53,580 bases of DNA from Sphingobacteriales bacterium (GCA_016200915.1 JACQDV010000026.1:1-53580); one strand, 5' to 3'. Shown: positions 41,710 through 51,425, numbered from the stretch's first letter. The notes: generated by a model not told the origin, from the sequence alone. Numbers and translations: made by a program.

Positions 41710-43086
41710 CTACATAAACTCCCTGATATCCTGCATTAAACGGTGAGCAATGTTTTGTGCGGTGGTTTCAAAATTACTTTCGCTGTAAATGCGGATGATG
41801 GGCTCCGTATTAGAGGGCCGCAAATGAACCCAATCGGTATCAAACTCAATCTTCAATCCATCTTCTGTATTGATGGGCTGGTTTTTATATTTCTTCTGAA
41901 TTTTTTCGAAGATGGCTTTTAAATCAACACCATTTTCTAATTCAATTTTATTCTTGCTCATTACATAATCAGGATAGCTGTTACGTAATTGTTTGATACT
42001 TTTCTTTGATTTGGCCAAATGAGAAAGGAATAAGCCAATACCAATCAGCGCATCACGACCATAATGAAAATCAGGAACGATGATGCCACCATTGCCTTCA
42101 CCGCCAATCACAGCATTTTTGTCTTTCATCTTCTTAACCACATTCACCTCACCTACTGCGCTTGGAAAATGTTCTCCGCCATGTTTTATAGTAACATCTT
42201 TTAATGCACGGGTACTGCTCATATTGCTTACGGTGTTACCTGGTCTTTTGCTGAGGATATAATCTGCTACTGCCACTAATGTATATTCTTCTCCAAACAT
42301 GCTGCCATCCTCACATACAAAACATAAACGGTCCACATCAGGGTCAACAGCAATTCCTAAATCAGCACCTAAACGGTTTACTTCATTACTTAAATCCCTT
42401 AAATGTTCCGGCAATGGTTCAGGATTATGAGCAAATTTCCCTGTTACTTCTGCATTCAATACAGTTACTTCTTCCACACCTAATGCTTTCAATAGTGCAG
42501 GAACATATATAGCACCTGAACTGTTAATAGCATCCACCACTATTTTGAACTTTGCTTTCTTAATGGCTTTTACATCCACCAGATCATAATTCAAAATAGC
42601 GTCAATATGTTTTTCTAAATATGATTCATCTAAAGTATAAGAACCTAATTTATCAACCGGAGCAAACTTGAATGATTCTTTTTCTGCTAACTCCAATACT
42701 TTCTTTCCTTCTTCAGCAGAAATAAATTCACCTTCACTGTTTAATAATTTTAATGCATTCCATTCCTTAGGATTATGACTGGCAGTTAAAATAATTCCTC
42801 CAACAGCTTTTTCTATCTTCACTGCTACTTCCACTGTTGGTGTGGTACTTAATCCTAAATCAACCACATCCAATCCCAATGCATTGAGTGTGCTTACCAC
42901 TAAGTTTTTGATGAGTTCACCGCTGATACGGCCATCACGGCCAATCACAATTTTTTTATTGTTAGCTGTTGCTATAATACTGCCAAATGCTGCTGTAAAT
43001 TTTACTACGTCAAGTGGAGAAAGTGTTTCACCAGGTTTGCCTCCAATGGTTCCGCGGATGCCGGATATCGACTTCATCAATGCCAT
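41710..43086 (-). CDS. glmM: Phosphoglucosamine mutase
   Basis: This 458-residue alpha-D-phosphohexomutase probably interconverts glucosamine-6-phosphate and glucosamine-1-phosphate for cell-wall synthesis. The phosphoserine loop is TASHNPKEWN with S103, the metal loop is DPDVDR (D248, D250, D252), and the sugar-binding GEGNGG replaces the GEMSG seen in many mutases. The phosphate-binding RPSNTEPIIRIYSES is near the end. A phosphomannomutase assignment is possible because the GEGNGG loop is shared with archaeal-type enzymes. The start may be M1 or M4; both are ATG. Confidence 0.85.
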   Translation of the reverse strand: MALMKSISGIRGTIGGKPGETLSPLDVVKFTAAFGSIIATANNKKIVIGRDGRISGELIKNLVVSTLNALGLDVVDLGLSTTPTVEVAVKIEKAVGGIILTASHNPKEWNALKLLNSEGEFISAEEGKKVLELAEKESFKFAPVDKLGSYTLDESYLEKHIDAILNYDLVDVKAIKKAKFKIVVDAINSSGAIYVPALLKALGVEEVTVLNAEVTGKFAHNPEPLPEHLRDLSNEVNRLGADLGIAVDPDVDRLCFVCEDGSMFGEEYTLVAVADYILSKRPGNTVSNMSSTRALKDVTIKHGGEHFPSAVGEVNVVKKMKDKNAVIGGEGNGGIIVPDFHYGRDALIGIGLFLSHLAKSKKSIKQLRNSYPDYVMSKNKIELENGVDLKAIFEKIQKKYKNQPINTEDGLKIEFDTDWVHLRPSNTEPIIRIYSESNFETTAQNIAHRLMQDIREFM

Positions 43087-43195
43087 AATCTATCAGGTTT
43101 TGCGAACAACAAAAATAAGGCATTGCAAAGAGACCCGAATAAAAATTGAAAAGATAAAATAATAATTTTACGTTAACGGCAGAATTGCGAATGAA

Positions 43196-44539
43196 TTAAA
43201 TTAACTGTCTGGCTTTCAGTTCAAGATATTTGTTTAATGTATTCACCGTAACATTAGCCGGCGCAGTTAAGATGGAGAGGATCCCATATTTCTGCAATTC
43301 TTTTACAATAAGTTTCTTTTCGTAGGCAAATTTTTCAGCTACCGTTTTGGTGTAAATAGATTCCAGATCATCAGCAGGTTTATCTAACAGTTGTTTTAAT
43401 TCGGTATTTTCAAAAAATACTACTACCAGTAAATGATTGGCTGCAATTTTTCTTAAAAAAGGCAATTGACGTTGCATACCACTCATGCTTTCAAAATTGG
43501 TAAACAAAACAATAAGGCTTCGCTGACTCACTTTTGTTCTTAATAATGAGTATAACTTTTCAAAATCACTTTCCAAATAACGGGTTCGCTGATTGTACAG
43601 CACTTCCAGAATGCTGTTCATTTGCACTGCTTTCTTATCTGCTTTTAAGAATGAACTTAGTTTTTCTGAAAATGTTATTATTCCGGCTTTGTCCTGCTTC
43701 AACAACGCAATATTCAACAACACCAGCGAAGCATTCACTGCGTAGTCAAGCAAACTCAATCCTTCAAAAGGCATTTTCATAGCACGGCCTTTATCAATAA
43801 CACAATATACCTGCTGACTTTTTTCATCAGTAAAATTATTAACCATTATCTGTCCCTTACGGGCGGTGGCCTTCCAGTTAATAGTTCTTACATCATCACC
43901 CTGTACATATTCTTTTATCTGTTCAAACTCCATGCTGTGGCCGATTCGTCTCACTTTTTTTATTCCCACCTCACTTAAGCGGTTGGAAATGGCCATCAAC
44001 TGGTATTTACGCATTTGCAGGAAGGAAGGATATACGGGAACCATCACCGGTTCTTCAAACTGGTAACGTTTTCTTATCAGTTGAAATAATAAACTGGTAA
44101 ATACATTTACTTTCCCAAAATGATATTCACCTCTTTTAACAGGTCGCAAATAATATTGAATTATTTTTTGCTCATCAGTATTAATGGCAAGATCAAAATA
44201 GGCATCTCTTTTCTGAAATTGTACAGGTATTTCATCAATAACACTAATATGAACAGGTAGTCGGTATTTGTTTTCAATGTTAATGCGAATAAGATTTTCA
44301 TCTCCGTTGCTCAACCGCTCCGGTGTAAATCTTCTGGCAAATATTCCTTTGTCGTTAAAGAACAGTACAACATATTCCAGCAGGAATAACACTAAAGCAA
44401 CACCGGCAACCAGGAAAGGAAAATCGCCCAGCCACCGGATAAAGAAACGGCATACAAATAATGCCGCTGCTATCCCCATTAAAGTATAAAAGCGATTGGT
44501 GAAATATAAATTGCCGATATATTTTTTAAATAGTTTCAA
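43196..44539 (-). CDS. DUF58 domain membrane protein
   Basis: A 447-residue protein with two N-terminal membrane helices (about 20-60) and a DUF58/von Willebrand A-like domain. The family signature is EFEQIKEYVQGDDVRTINWK (about 203-222), followed by TARKGQIMVNNF and YCVIDKGRAM. DUF58 proteins are encoded next to MoxR ATPases and are thought to be assembled or matured by them. It is the last gene of the minus-strand series beginning at 49290, with a 12-base gap to moxR. Confidence 0.92.
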   Translation of the reverse strand: MKLFKKYIGNLYFTNRFYTLMGIAAALFVCRFFIRWLGDFPFLVAGVALVLFLLEYVVLFFNDKGIFARRFTPERLSNGDENLIRINIENKYRLPVHISVIDEIPVQFQKRDAYFDLAINTDEQKIIQYYLRPVKRGEYHFGKVNVFTSLLFQLIRKRYQFEEPVMVPVYPSFLQMRKYQLMAISNRLSEVGIKKVRRIGHSMEFEQIKEYVQGDDVRTINWKATARKGQIMVNNFTDEKSQQVYCVIDKGRAMKMPFEGLSLLDYAVNASLVLLNIALLKQDKAGIITFSEKLSSFLKADKKAVQMNSILEVLYNQRTRYLESDFEKLYSLLRTKVSQRSLIVLFTNFESMSGMQRQLPFLRKIAANHLLVVVFFENTELKQLLDKPADDLESIYTKTVAEKFAYEKKLIVKELQKYGILSILTAPANVTVNTLNKYLELKARQLI

Positions 44540-44551
44540 TCAGCTATACAT

Positions 44552-45529
44552 TTATCTTGGAACTTCTATTTTGGCAACGATCTGGTGCAATACATCATCA
44601 TTAGTAATTCCTTCCATTTCTTTTTCGGGAGTAAGAATAATGCGGTGACGCAATACAGGTGGTACTACTTCCAGTACATCATCAGGTGTAACAAAGTCCC
44701 TTCCTCTTATTGCAGCCAATGCTTTTGCAGCATTCATTAATGAAACGGAAGCTCTTGGTGATGCACCAAGAAAGAGTGATTTATTATTTCTTGTTTCCTG
44801 AACAATACGGGCAATGTATTCAATAAGCTTTTGCTCAATATGAACATCTTTAACCAGTGAACGGTAATGTTCAATTTCGGAAGCAGTTAGCACCGCTTGA
44901 ACTTGTTCAGTTGGCTGAGTATTCTTTGATTGCTGATGATTTTGCAGGATGCGAATCTCTTCTTCCAGTGCAGGATAATGCACATCTATCTTAAATAAAA
45001 AACGATCTAATTGTGCTTCGGGCAACCGATAAGTTCCTTCATGCTCCACCGGGTTTTGAGTGGCCAGTACCATAAAGGGTTTTTCCATAATATAGGTTGA
45101 GCCATCGTATGTAATCTGTCTTTCTTCCATTACTTCAAACAAAGCTGCCTGTGTTTTGGCAGGAGAACGGTTGATCTCATCAATCAAAACAATATTGCTG
45201 AAGATGGGGCCACGCCTGAACTGGAAATTACCTGATTGAGGATTGAAAACAGAAGTTCCCAATACATCACTCGGCATAAGATCAGGAGTAAACTGTATGC
45301 GGCTGAAACCGGAATCAATTGTTTTGGCAAGCAATTTTGCTGTCAAAGTTTTTGCCACACCGGGTACCCCTTCAATCAATACATGTCCATCGGCTAATAT
45401 AGCGGCAATCAACAATTCAATCATTGAATGCTGACCAACGATTACCTTCCCGATCTCTGCTTTTACTTTATCAACAGAGGCATTTAATCCTGAAAGGTCT
45501 GTCCGCATTTGCGGAATAAAATTTTCCAT
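44552..45529 (-). CDS. MoxR family AAA+ ATPase
   Basis: A 325-residue MoxR-type ATPase. Walker A is GVPGVAKTLTAK (about residues 55-66), Walker B is IVLIDEINRSPAKTQAALFE, followed by MEERQITYDG, the sensor 1 segment LATQNPVEHEGTYRLPEAQL and an arginine-finger region with DRFLFKI. The C-terminal lid has FLGASPRASVSLMNAAKALA. MoxR proteins act as chaperones for partner proteins of DUF58/VWA type, here immediately downstream. It follows the DUF4350 gene after a 2-base gap. Confidence 0.95.
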   Translation of the reverse strand: MENFIPQMRTDLSGLNASVDKVKAEIGKVIVGQHSMIELLIAAILADGHVLIEGVPGVAKTLTAKLLAKTIDSGFSRIQFTPDLMPSDVLGTSVFNPQSGNFQFRRGPIFSNIVLIDEINRSPAKTQAALFEVMEERQITYDGSTYIMEKPFMVLATQNPVEHEGTYRLPEAQLDRFLFKIDVHYPALEEEIRILQNHQQSKNTQPTEQVQAVLTASEIEHYRSLVKDVHIEQKLIEYIARIVQETRNNKSLFLGASPRASVSLMNAAKALAAIRGRDFVTPDDVLEVVPPVLRHRIILTPEKEMEGITNDDVLHQIVAKIEVPR

Positions 45530-45531
45530 AA

Positions 45532-46719
45532 TTATCTGGCTTTAGTATAAAAATTTTCAATTAAGCGATTCAAATTGATCAGTTCTTCATCAATAACATA
45601 AGTGCTGTTTTGCACCGAAACAACTTTCTTAACCAGTTCACGGATTTCTTTTTCTGCTATCCCCGTCTTCTTTGTCAGTAAATCTGCAAATTCCTCATTC
45701 CACTGAGCGGATGAAAGATAGAATCTTGTACGGATATATTCTTTAAGATAACTGATCTTTTTATGAGCAATATTTAAATTGTCCTTTTTATTAAAGTAAA
45801 CATTACCTACTGTTTGTACAAACTCCAGTGATGTATTCTTTAACGGCTCCACCACAGGAATTGGTCTTTGTCTTCTTTTCATTTCAAATAAAACAAACAG
45901 TATCATAGTGAATAAGGTGATATAATATGCCCAGCTTAAAAACTCATTGTTCAATAAAAAACGTAAGGGTGAACCTGAAGTAGTTGCTCCGGCTTTATAA
46001 TATTCATCCCAGTAAATATGTGTAACTGCCGGATCAATATAAGAAAGCGCTTTAGCTGTATATTCTGCATTATTTTGATGCAGCATAAAATAATTACTAA
46101 AACACAAAGGCGCAGCATGAATATAAAAAGCTCCTCCTCCAAAACGTATCTTAATAAAATTGACTTCTTTATATTGATTCGTACCAAGTATTATAGTGCT
46201 CAATGTATCAAACTTGCCGAAGATACCATCTACCCTGTTACGGTAAAAACGATAATTCGTATCCTGTTTCATAAAAGGATTCACAAAATTTAATGAAACA
46301 GAATCTGCCTGCAGTATATGGGAATAATCTTCCGTTTTGAATTTGAGTGTATCTTTTAAATTTTTACTAATATCAAATGCTGAAATAAAAACGTCATTAC
46401 CATCCAGTACATAATTGAGCAGTTCATTTTCGTCTGTTTCAGTTAATGGCAGTTGTCTTTCTACTAAAACATACGCACTGTGCTTATCCTTACTGTTATT
46501 AACGATATTGTAAACAGGCTGGGTTGTTTTTGTTATAACTGAGTTGGGGAAAAGAGCTTTTAGCTGATCATACACGATAAAAGTACCATAAGGAATCTTA
46601 TCTTTTGCTGCCAGTGTAAGCCGCCAGTCAGTTTCCTTAGGTTTATAATACTGTGCAACAAAGTACAGCACTATCAGAACCAGTATAAAAAAATAATATC
46701 GTTTATATCCCTTCAGCAC
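45532..46719 (-). CDS. DUF4350 domain membrane protein
   Basis: The 395-residue protein has one N-terminal membrane helix (about 8-25), a large periplasmic DUF4350 domain (about 30-255) and a second helix (about 262-285) followed by a cytosolic tail (to 395). Signs are YGTFIVYDQLKALFPN, VYVLVERQLPLTETDENELL-like text (AYVLVERQLPL) and RFGGGAFYIHAAP. The function is unknown. It overlaps the DUF4129 gene by one base (46719), which points to a single translational unit. Confidence 0.85.
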   Translation of the reverse strand: MLKGYKRYYFFILVLIVLYFVAQYYKPKETDWRLTLAAKDKIPYGTFIVYDQLKALFPNSVITKTTQPVYNIVNNSKDKHSAYVLVERQLPLTETDENELLNYVLDGNDVFISAFDISKNLKDTLKFKTEDYSHILQADSVSLNFVNPFMKQDTNYRFYRNRVDGIFGKFDTLSTIILGTNQYKEVNFIKIRFGGGAFYIHAAPLCFSNYFMLHQNNAEYTAKALSYIDPAVTHIYWDEYYKAGATTSGSPLRFLLNNEFLSWAYYITLFTMILFVLFEMKRRQRPIPVVEPLKNTSLEFVQTVGNVYFNKKDNLNIAHKKISYLKEYIRTRFYLSSAQWNEEFADLLTKKTGIAEKEIRELVKKVVSVQNSTYVIDEELINLNRLIENFYTKAR

Positions 46720-47414
46720 TATAAGCGGTTATAAAATTGTTTAAAGTTATTACTGATGATCTCATATTCCTGTGGAGCCAGTTGCATTTCACCATACCAT
46801 ACATATTCAAACTCAGTTGTAAGACTATTGAACGATGTTGTTAATGATGAAGCAGCCAGTTCATGTACATACTGCCGGTTTGATTTGTTGGGTTGCCAGT
46901 TGATATAATTTTTATCCGTCAGCCTCTTTAATGTTTGCAGGTACTGCAATCGTACTGCAAGCCGGTAATTTCGCTGGCTCACTGCATTTTCTATGGCTTC
47001 TGAAAAATTTATGGTATGAACATTCTCATCCAATACTTCATAAGACAGACTTCCATCTTTATTTTTCTTCTGAAAGAAAGCAAAAGCATCCATTCCAATT
47101 ATCCGTAGAATGAAATAAACAACGCCAAGAATAGCAATAGTCCAAAGCAGTATCTTTATTAACGTGTTACCGGCCTCCTGCCCCATCAGATCATAATATT
47201 TCTCCCAAAGCCAATCCCATAGTCTTTCAAAAAAAGATTTGGTTTGGGCTTTGTCTTTGGTTGAATACCGGAAAGCATCCTGTGAACGGTATTTATTAAT
47301 AGTATCTTTTGAAATAGTTTTAGCCGTAATGGAAGAAGAATCATATACAGGACGAAACTGTGCAGATACGCTGCTACTAATAAAGAAAAGTAATATGATA
47401 AAGTATCGCATCAA
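46719..47414 (-). CDS. DUF4129 domain protein
   Basis: A 231-residue protein with a signal-like N-terminus (residues 1-18, ending SVSAQ), a membrane helix at about 84-107 (ILLWTIAILGVVYFILRIIG) and a C-terminal DUF4129 domain: NYRLAVRLQYLQTLKRLTDK, INWQPNKSNRQYVHEL and FEYVWYGE. DUF4129 occurs with MoxR and transglutaminase genes. It overlaps the gene upstream by 4 bases and the gene downstream by one. Confidence 0.88.
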   Translation of the reverse strand: MMRYFIILLFFISSSVSAQFRPVYDSSSITAKTISKDTINKYRSQDAFRYSTKDKAQTKSFFERLWDWLWEKYYDLMGQEAGNTLIKILLWTIAILGVVYFILRIIGMDAFAFFQKKNKDGSLSYEVLDENVHTINFSEAIENAVSQRNYRLAVRLQYLQTLKRLTDKNYINWQPNKSNRQYVHELAASSLTTSFNSLTTEFEYVWYGEMQLAPQEYEIISNNFKQFYNRL

Positions 47415-48292
47415 AATTCACCTGTATTATCAAACATAGATTGTTCCTTGTCCCCTATTGCATTAATTCTGTCCATGAGTCCTGTTCCATCCGTTCTTTC
47501 TACAAGGCTGTAATAATTGAGAATAACGGAAACATAAAAAACAATGTAAAATATAAACTGGAAAATACTGGTGGCCGACATGATAAGCACATAGGCAGTT
47601 CCAAATTGTTTGGTAGTCATAAATGCTGTTACGCCAAAAATAATTCCGAGTATGAAACTAATTATGCCGGACATAAATGAATAAACAATATAACTAACAA
47701 AGTAAATAGCTAAACTCACCCAGAAGTTTTCTCTTATAATTTGAAAACAACGATTGAAAGAATCAGTAAACGATCTTCCTTCGACCATTACCACTGTGGC
47801 AAAAGGCGCCAGCACCACACCAAAATATACTCCCGGAACCAAACAAAGTACAAGACCTATCAGAGTTACTATAAGTGTGGGAATGGAATACAAAACAACT
47901 TTCAGAAAATTCCTGGCAAAACAATTCCATACTTCCGGCATGGTTGGGCTTTCTCCCTGTTTTTCTTCATAAACAATAAAATAAGCGGTGATAGCAGTAT
48001 GCATGGCACAATACAAAACATAATACAACCCTATATTGAGAAAATATCCGAGTGTAAATGTATCACTCATCTCTCTCCTGGTTGTAATGCCTTTAAATAT
48101 ATCATTAAACACCGATGATTGCTCAGAAGAATACCAGGCAACGGCAATAGAATGCATCACCATAAATATTCCGCCTACTGCCAAAAAAGATTTGAGCAAA
48201 GGACTAAATTCCTGGCGGATAAATCCAAAGGTTTCATTAAAGTTCTCTCCGAAGTCTCTTATTTTTCGGAGCGTAATTTTTTGTTGAGCCAT
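47411..48292 (-). CDS. Multi-pass membrane protein of unknown function
   Basis: The 293-residue protein begins MAQQKITLRKIRDFGENFNE and then has about six membrane helices (about 35-60, 95-115, 130-160, 165-185, 195-230, 245-275). It has PTLIVTLIGLVLCLVPGVYF and FTDSFNRCFQIIRENFWVSL, which resemble the membrane domain that precedes glycerophosphodiester phosphodiesterase in other proteins. No enzyme domain is attached. The start overlaps the SpoIIM gene by 34 bases and the end overlaps DUF4129 by 4. It is a recurring member of this cluster in Bacteroidota. Confidence 0.75.
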   Translation of the reverse strand: MAQQKITLRKIRDFGENFNETFGFIRQEFSPLLKSFLAVGGIFMVMHSIAVAWYSSEQSSVFNDIFKGITTRREMSDTFTLGYFLNIGLYYVLYCAMHTAITAYFIVYEEKQGESPTMPEVWNCFARNFLKVVLYSIPTLIVTLIGLVLCLVPGVYFGVVLAPFATVVMVEGRSFTDSFNRCFQIIRENFWVSLAIYFVSYIVYSFMSGIISFILGIIFGVTAFMTTKQFGTAYVLIMSATSIFQFIFYIVFYVSVILNYYSLVERTDGTGLMDRINAIGDKEQSMFDNTGEF

Positions 48293-49290
48293 AACATAAA
48301 GTTTTCATCTGCTTCATTATGTTCTTCTGATTTAGCTGTATTCACCCTGCGGTTCAGCTGAATGGGATACCATATAAAATACCAAATCATAAAAAGTAAA
48401 GAAGCAATTAATATAAAAAGGTTAAGTGCAAACGGCATTGTTTTATAATAACGGGTAACAAAACTTTCTAATACTGCAGCCGTAACAATAATGGGCACAA
48501 TACCAATTACAATCTTAAGTCCATCCTTTACACCCCGTTTAATTGATTCAGCACGGGTATAGGTTTTTGGAAAGAGCATGCTGTTGCCCACGGCCAGACC
48601 GGCGCAACCTGCAATTACAAAAGCCAGTATCTCTAAGGTGCCGTGAATAAATACTGCCAGTATTGATTCCGCACCCAATCCTTTAATAAAAAAGAAAGTA
48701 ATAAAAGAGCCCAGCATTATTCCATTGCTCATAGTAAGGTAAACCGTTCCAATGGATGCGGTGATGCCGCTTAAATAAAACAGGAATGAAACCTGTATGT
48801 TATTATACGCAATGAACAGGAACATTATTGCCGGCGCCATTGACTGGTAAATACCAAAAGGATTACCCTGTTCAATATTTTCCAATGTGGTGTTTACATA
48901 AGCATCCCCCAATATAACCCGGATAAAACTATCATCATATGCAGCGGAAATGGAACCAACTGCTACAAAAAAGATGAGAAATAAAAAAGAGTACAATAAC
49001 TGCCTGTGATAATTATAAAATAAATAAGGCAGTTCAAATTTCCAGAAATTAAAAACACGGGATGATTTTTCCTTCCTGTTCTTATAAATACCCTGGTGAA
49101 ATCTTGATGCCAGTCCGTTTAAATATTTGGTGGTATTGCTGCTGGGATAAAATGTTTTTGAATAGGCCAGGTCATCAGTAAGCTCAACAAAACGTTCGGC
49201 CAGTAAATCGGGATTATTATTGGTTCCGAGTTCGGCTTCGTACAGCTTCCATTTTTCGGCATTATTTTTTAAAAACAAGGCTTCCCGCAT
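48259..49290 (-). CDS. SpoIIM/DUF95 family membrane protein
   Basis: A 343-residue membrane protein of the stage II sporulation M-like (DUF95) family. A soluble N-terminus (MREALFLKNNAEKWKLYEAE) is followed by about six helices beginning near residue 105, with FIHGTLEILAFVIAGCAGLA at about 212-231. In non-sporulating bacteria its role is unknown; it often pairs with RDD proteins and MoxR operons, as it does here. It is the first gene of the six-gene minus-strand operon. A divergent RDD gene starts 93 bases away. Confidence 0.9.
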   Translation of the reverse strand: MREALFLKNNAEKWKLYEAELGTNNNPDLLAERFVELTDDLAYSKTFYPSSNTTKYLNGLASRFHQGIYKNRKEKSSRVFNFWKFELPYLFYNYHRQLLYSFLFLIFFVAVGSISAAYDDSFIRVILGDAYVNTTLENIEQGNPFGIYQSMAPAIMFLFIAYNNIQVSFLFYLSGITASIGTVYLTMSNGIMLGSFITFFFIKGLGAESILAVFIHGTLEILAFVIAGCAGLAVGNSMLFPKTYTRAESIKRGVKDGLKIVIGIVPIIVTAAVLESFVTRYYKTMPFALNLFILIASLLFMIWYFIWYPIQLNRRVNTAKSEEHNEADENFMLWLNKKLRSEK

Positions 49291-49383
49291 AGTGAGTAGT
49301 TAAAATTAACTGATTTAGTGAAACGAAAAAATTTTGATGCATTTAATCTTCGTTTATTATTTTACAAGCTCATTTAAAAGTGT

Positions 49384-50127
49384 ATGAATACCATAACCAT
49401 TCAAACCGCACAGAATATTGAGGTGGAGTACGATGTTGCCAGCCTGGGCGACCGTATTGTAGGACGCATAATTGATCTATTGATCCAGGGAGCCTTTGTA
49501 CTTATCTTCATGCTAATTTTTTTCTGGGGTAGTTTTGCAAATGATGCAGGCAATGAAGCCTCAATACTTATTTTTTTTATAGTGATATTACTTCCTGTGA
49601 TGTTTTATGACTTATTGATGGAACAGTTTTTTAACGGCCAGAGTATTGGGAAAAAAGTAATGAAAATAAAAGTTATAAGCTTAGATGGCGGACAACCTAC
49701 TTTTAGCCAGTATTTATTAAGATGGCTTTTCCGACTGGTTGATTTTTCATTAACCGGAAGTCTTGGTGCTTTAATTTCTGTAGCAGCTTCTGAAAACAAA
49801 CAGCGGATTGGTGATATGGTAGCAGGCACCACATTGATTAAAACGATTCCAAGAACAACTTTGCAGCATACTTTGTATGTTGAGCCGGTACAAAAACCCG
49901 AATACAAAGCTGTGTATCCTGATGTAATTCATTTAAGCGATACCGAAGTGCAGCTGATTAAAGATGTGCTGATGAATTATCAAAAAACAGGTAACAGTGT
50001 ATTACTTTACCAGGCTGCAGAAAAAATAAAAATGGTGCTCCATGTTGAAACGCAACAGGAACCCCGTGACTTTTTATACCAGCTGCTTACTGATTATAAT
50101 CATTTGGCCGGAAGTAATAATAGTTAA
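49384..50127 (+). CDS. RDD family membrane protein
   Basis: The 247-residue protein has an RDD domain: VASLGDRIVGRIIDLLIQGA (19-38), two more helices with FYDLLMEQFFNGQSIGKKVM, and QRIGDMVAGTTLI at about 143-155. The remaining 85 residues are soluble. RDD proteins are sometimes ion transporters; most are uncharacterised. It is divergent from SpoIIM, a typical neighbour, and shares 4 bases at its end with the convergent DUF2752 gene. Confidence 0.92.
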   Translation: MNTITIQTAQNIEVEYDVASLGDRIVGRIIDLLIQGAFVLIFMLIFFWGSFANDAGNEASILIFFIVILLPVMFYDLLMEQFFNGQSIGKKVMKIKVISLDGGQPTFSQYLLRWLFRLVDFSLTGSLGALISVAASENKQRIGDMVAGTTLIKTIPRTTLQHTLYVEPVQKPEYKAVYPDVIHLSDTEVQLIKDVLMNYQKTGNSVLLYQAAEKIKMVLHVETQQEPRDFLYQLLTDYNHLAGSNNS

Positions 50128-50528
50128 TTATGCGGAGCCAGTAAAGTGAAAGGATAAAAAGGAAGATTACGCAGCAACCAGAATGACAAAACAACAATCA
50201 GCACTGCTTTTGGAAACCATGGTTTATATATCAAGTCCCATTTACCATAAGTTCCCTTAACTGTTTTATAAACAGTCGCCATCATTGCATACAGCAAAAC
50301 AGGTAATGATAATACCAGCAATACATTATATCCTGAGGCTGCTATAATATTTCCATGTAACAATTGATGAATGGCCCGTTGTGAACCGCATCCCGGGCAA
50401 TAAAAACCGGTAAGACTATAAAATGGACAATTAGGGAAAAAAGAAGTTACTGCAGGATTAAATATAAAATAGATAACTGCAGCCGCTGCAAAAACAATCA
50501 AAGCAATAAAGTTACCTGTCAGCCTCAT
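50124..50528 (-). CDS. DUF2752 domain membrane protein
   Basis: A 134-residue protein with three helices (about 5-25, 60-85, 108-125) and the family hallmark FYCPGCGSQRAIHQLLHGN (residues about 43-61). DUF2752 function is unknown. It is separated from the CD225-like gene upstream by a terminator hairpin and is a frequent neighbour of the RDD gene in this phylum. Confidence 0.9.
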   Translation of the reverse strand: MRLTGNFIALIVFAAAAVIYFIFNPAVTSFFPNCPFYSLTGFYCPGCGSQRAIHQLLHGNIIAASGYNVLLVLSLPVLLYAMMATVYKTVKGTYGKWDLIYKPWFPKAVLIVVLSFWLLRNLPFYPFTLLAPHN

Positions 50529-50533
50529 AAAAA

Positions 50534-50562
50534 ATAAAGGGCCGAAACAATCCGGCCCTTAT
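50534..50562 (-). terminator. Terminator between CD225-like and DUF2752 genes
   Basis: On the minus strand TAAGGGCCGG and TCGGCCCTTTA form an approximately 9-10 bp stem around ATTGTT, followed by a T run. It starts about 16 bases after the CD225-like stop. It overlaps the leader of the next minus-strand gene, so that gene needs its own start signal. Confidence 0.75.
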
Positions 50563-50577
50563 CAGAGTTTGGAATTA

Positions 50578-50886
50578 TTAATTATTGAATCTGGCCGCAC
50601 CGCTAAATAAAGCTACTCCCATGATAAAATAGAGTATCAGGTAAAGAACAAGAACTCCAAGACCCACGAAGAAACCGATCTTGGTCCATTTACCTGCTTC
50701 TTTGGAAGCTGTCTCTGCCTCAGCAAAACGTCCGGCAGCCCATTCAGAGTTTACCTTAGATGCATAGATGATTCCCACTATGCCAAAAGGTAAACAACAA
50801 AAAATTGTAACGAGAATTGATTCTACTAACCAGTTTTTTGGTTGAGTACTTGGTGTTGGTGCACCTGGTTGTGATAATTGATCCAT
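50578..50886 (-). CDS. CD225/dispanin family small membrane protein
   Basis: A 102-residue protein with a proline-rich N-terminus (1-18) and two membrane helices at about 22-42 and 72-95. KNWLVESILVTIFCCLPFGI and VGIIYASKVNSEWAAGRFAE give the CD225 (IFITM-like) fold, and EAGKWTKIGFFVGLGVLV forms the second helix. Bacterial members are of unknown function. It lies beside the DUF2752 and RDD genes. Confidence 0.88.
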   Translation of the reverse strand: MDQLSQPGAPTPSTQPKNWLVESILVTIFCCLPFGIVGIIYASKVNSEWAAGRFAEAETASKEAGKWTKIGFFVGLGVLVLYLILYFIMGVALFSGAARFNN

Positions 50887-50996
50887 ATAGTAGTTGATTT
50901 TGGTTATTAACTCTACAAATAACCAATTTTTTCTAACAATACCAAATAAGATTTAATATGTAATTCTTAAGAAACCCATAACCCTCTTTAGTCACA

Positions 50997-51425
50997 TCAG
51001 GCCCGGTGATGATCAGCCTTCCAGTTTTTAATGGCTGCCTTAATTTCTTTTGCTGAGATTTTTTCTGCTGCTGATTTCTTTGCCAACTCCATAAACTCAT
51101 TATCCGGTGCAAAACGCAAAGCAATAATTTGACTCATGCGTAAACGGCTGTCTAATGGTTTGCCGGTTAAAATAAAATGACGCAGATTTTCTTCGGCTCT
51201 TATGGCCCTGTCCTGTGCTTTTAAGGCAAAGGCTCTTGCATACCACAGTATGATAAGCAGCAACACCGATATAGCGACCAGCAACGAAGCAGAATACAAA
51301 TTTTCGTGTGCTGAATTTACCAGGTTAACTATACTGCCAATTAAAATAGCCAGCCATAAAGCAAAAGCTACAAAATGATACATAGGTACATAGCGGCCGT
51401 GATTCTTAAAATTTTGTTCTGTCAT
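50997..51425 (-). CDS. DUF6526 family membrane protein
   Basis: A 142-residue protein with two helices (about 14-34 and 42-62), then a charged segment ALKAQDRAIRAEENLRHFIL and a helical C-terminus rich in Lys. It resembles the small Bacteroidota family DUF6526 (QNFKNHGRYVPMYHF opening). No function is known. The gap to the CD225-like gene (50887-50996) has no visible signal, and Uma2 starts divergently 49 bases away. Confidence 0.75.
   Translation of the reverse strand: MTEQNFKNHGRYVPMYHFVAFALWLAILIGSIVNLVNSAHENLYSASLLVAISVLLLIILWYARAFALKAQDRAIRAEENLRHFILTGKPLDSRLRMSQIIALRFAPDNEFMELAKKSAAEKISAKEIKAAIKNWKADHHRA

Noticed and set aside
47441-48361. Plus-strand ORFs opposite the SpoIIM/membrane protein genes
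   Set aside because: They lie antisense to overlapping conserved genes and have compositions typical of reversed hydrophobic coding.
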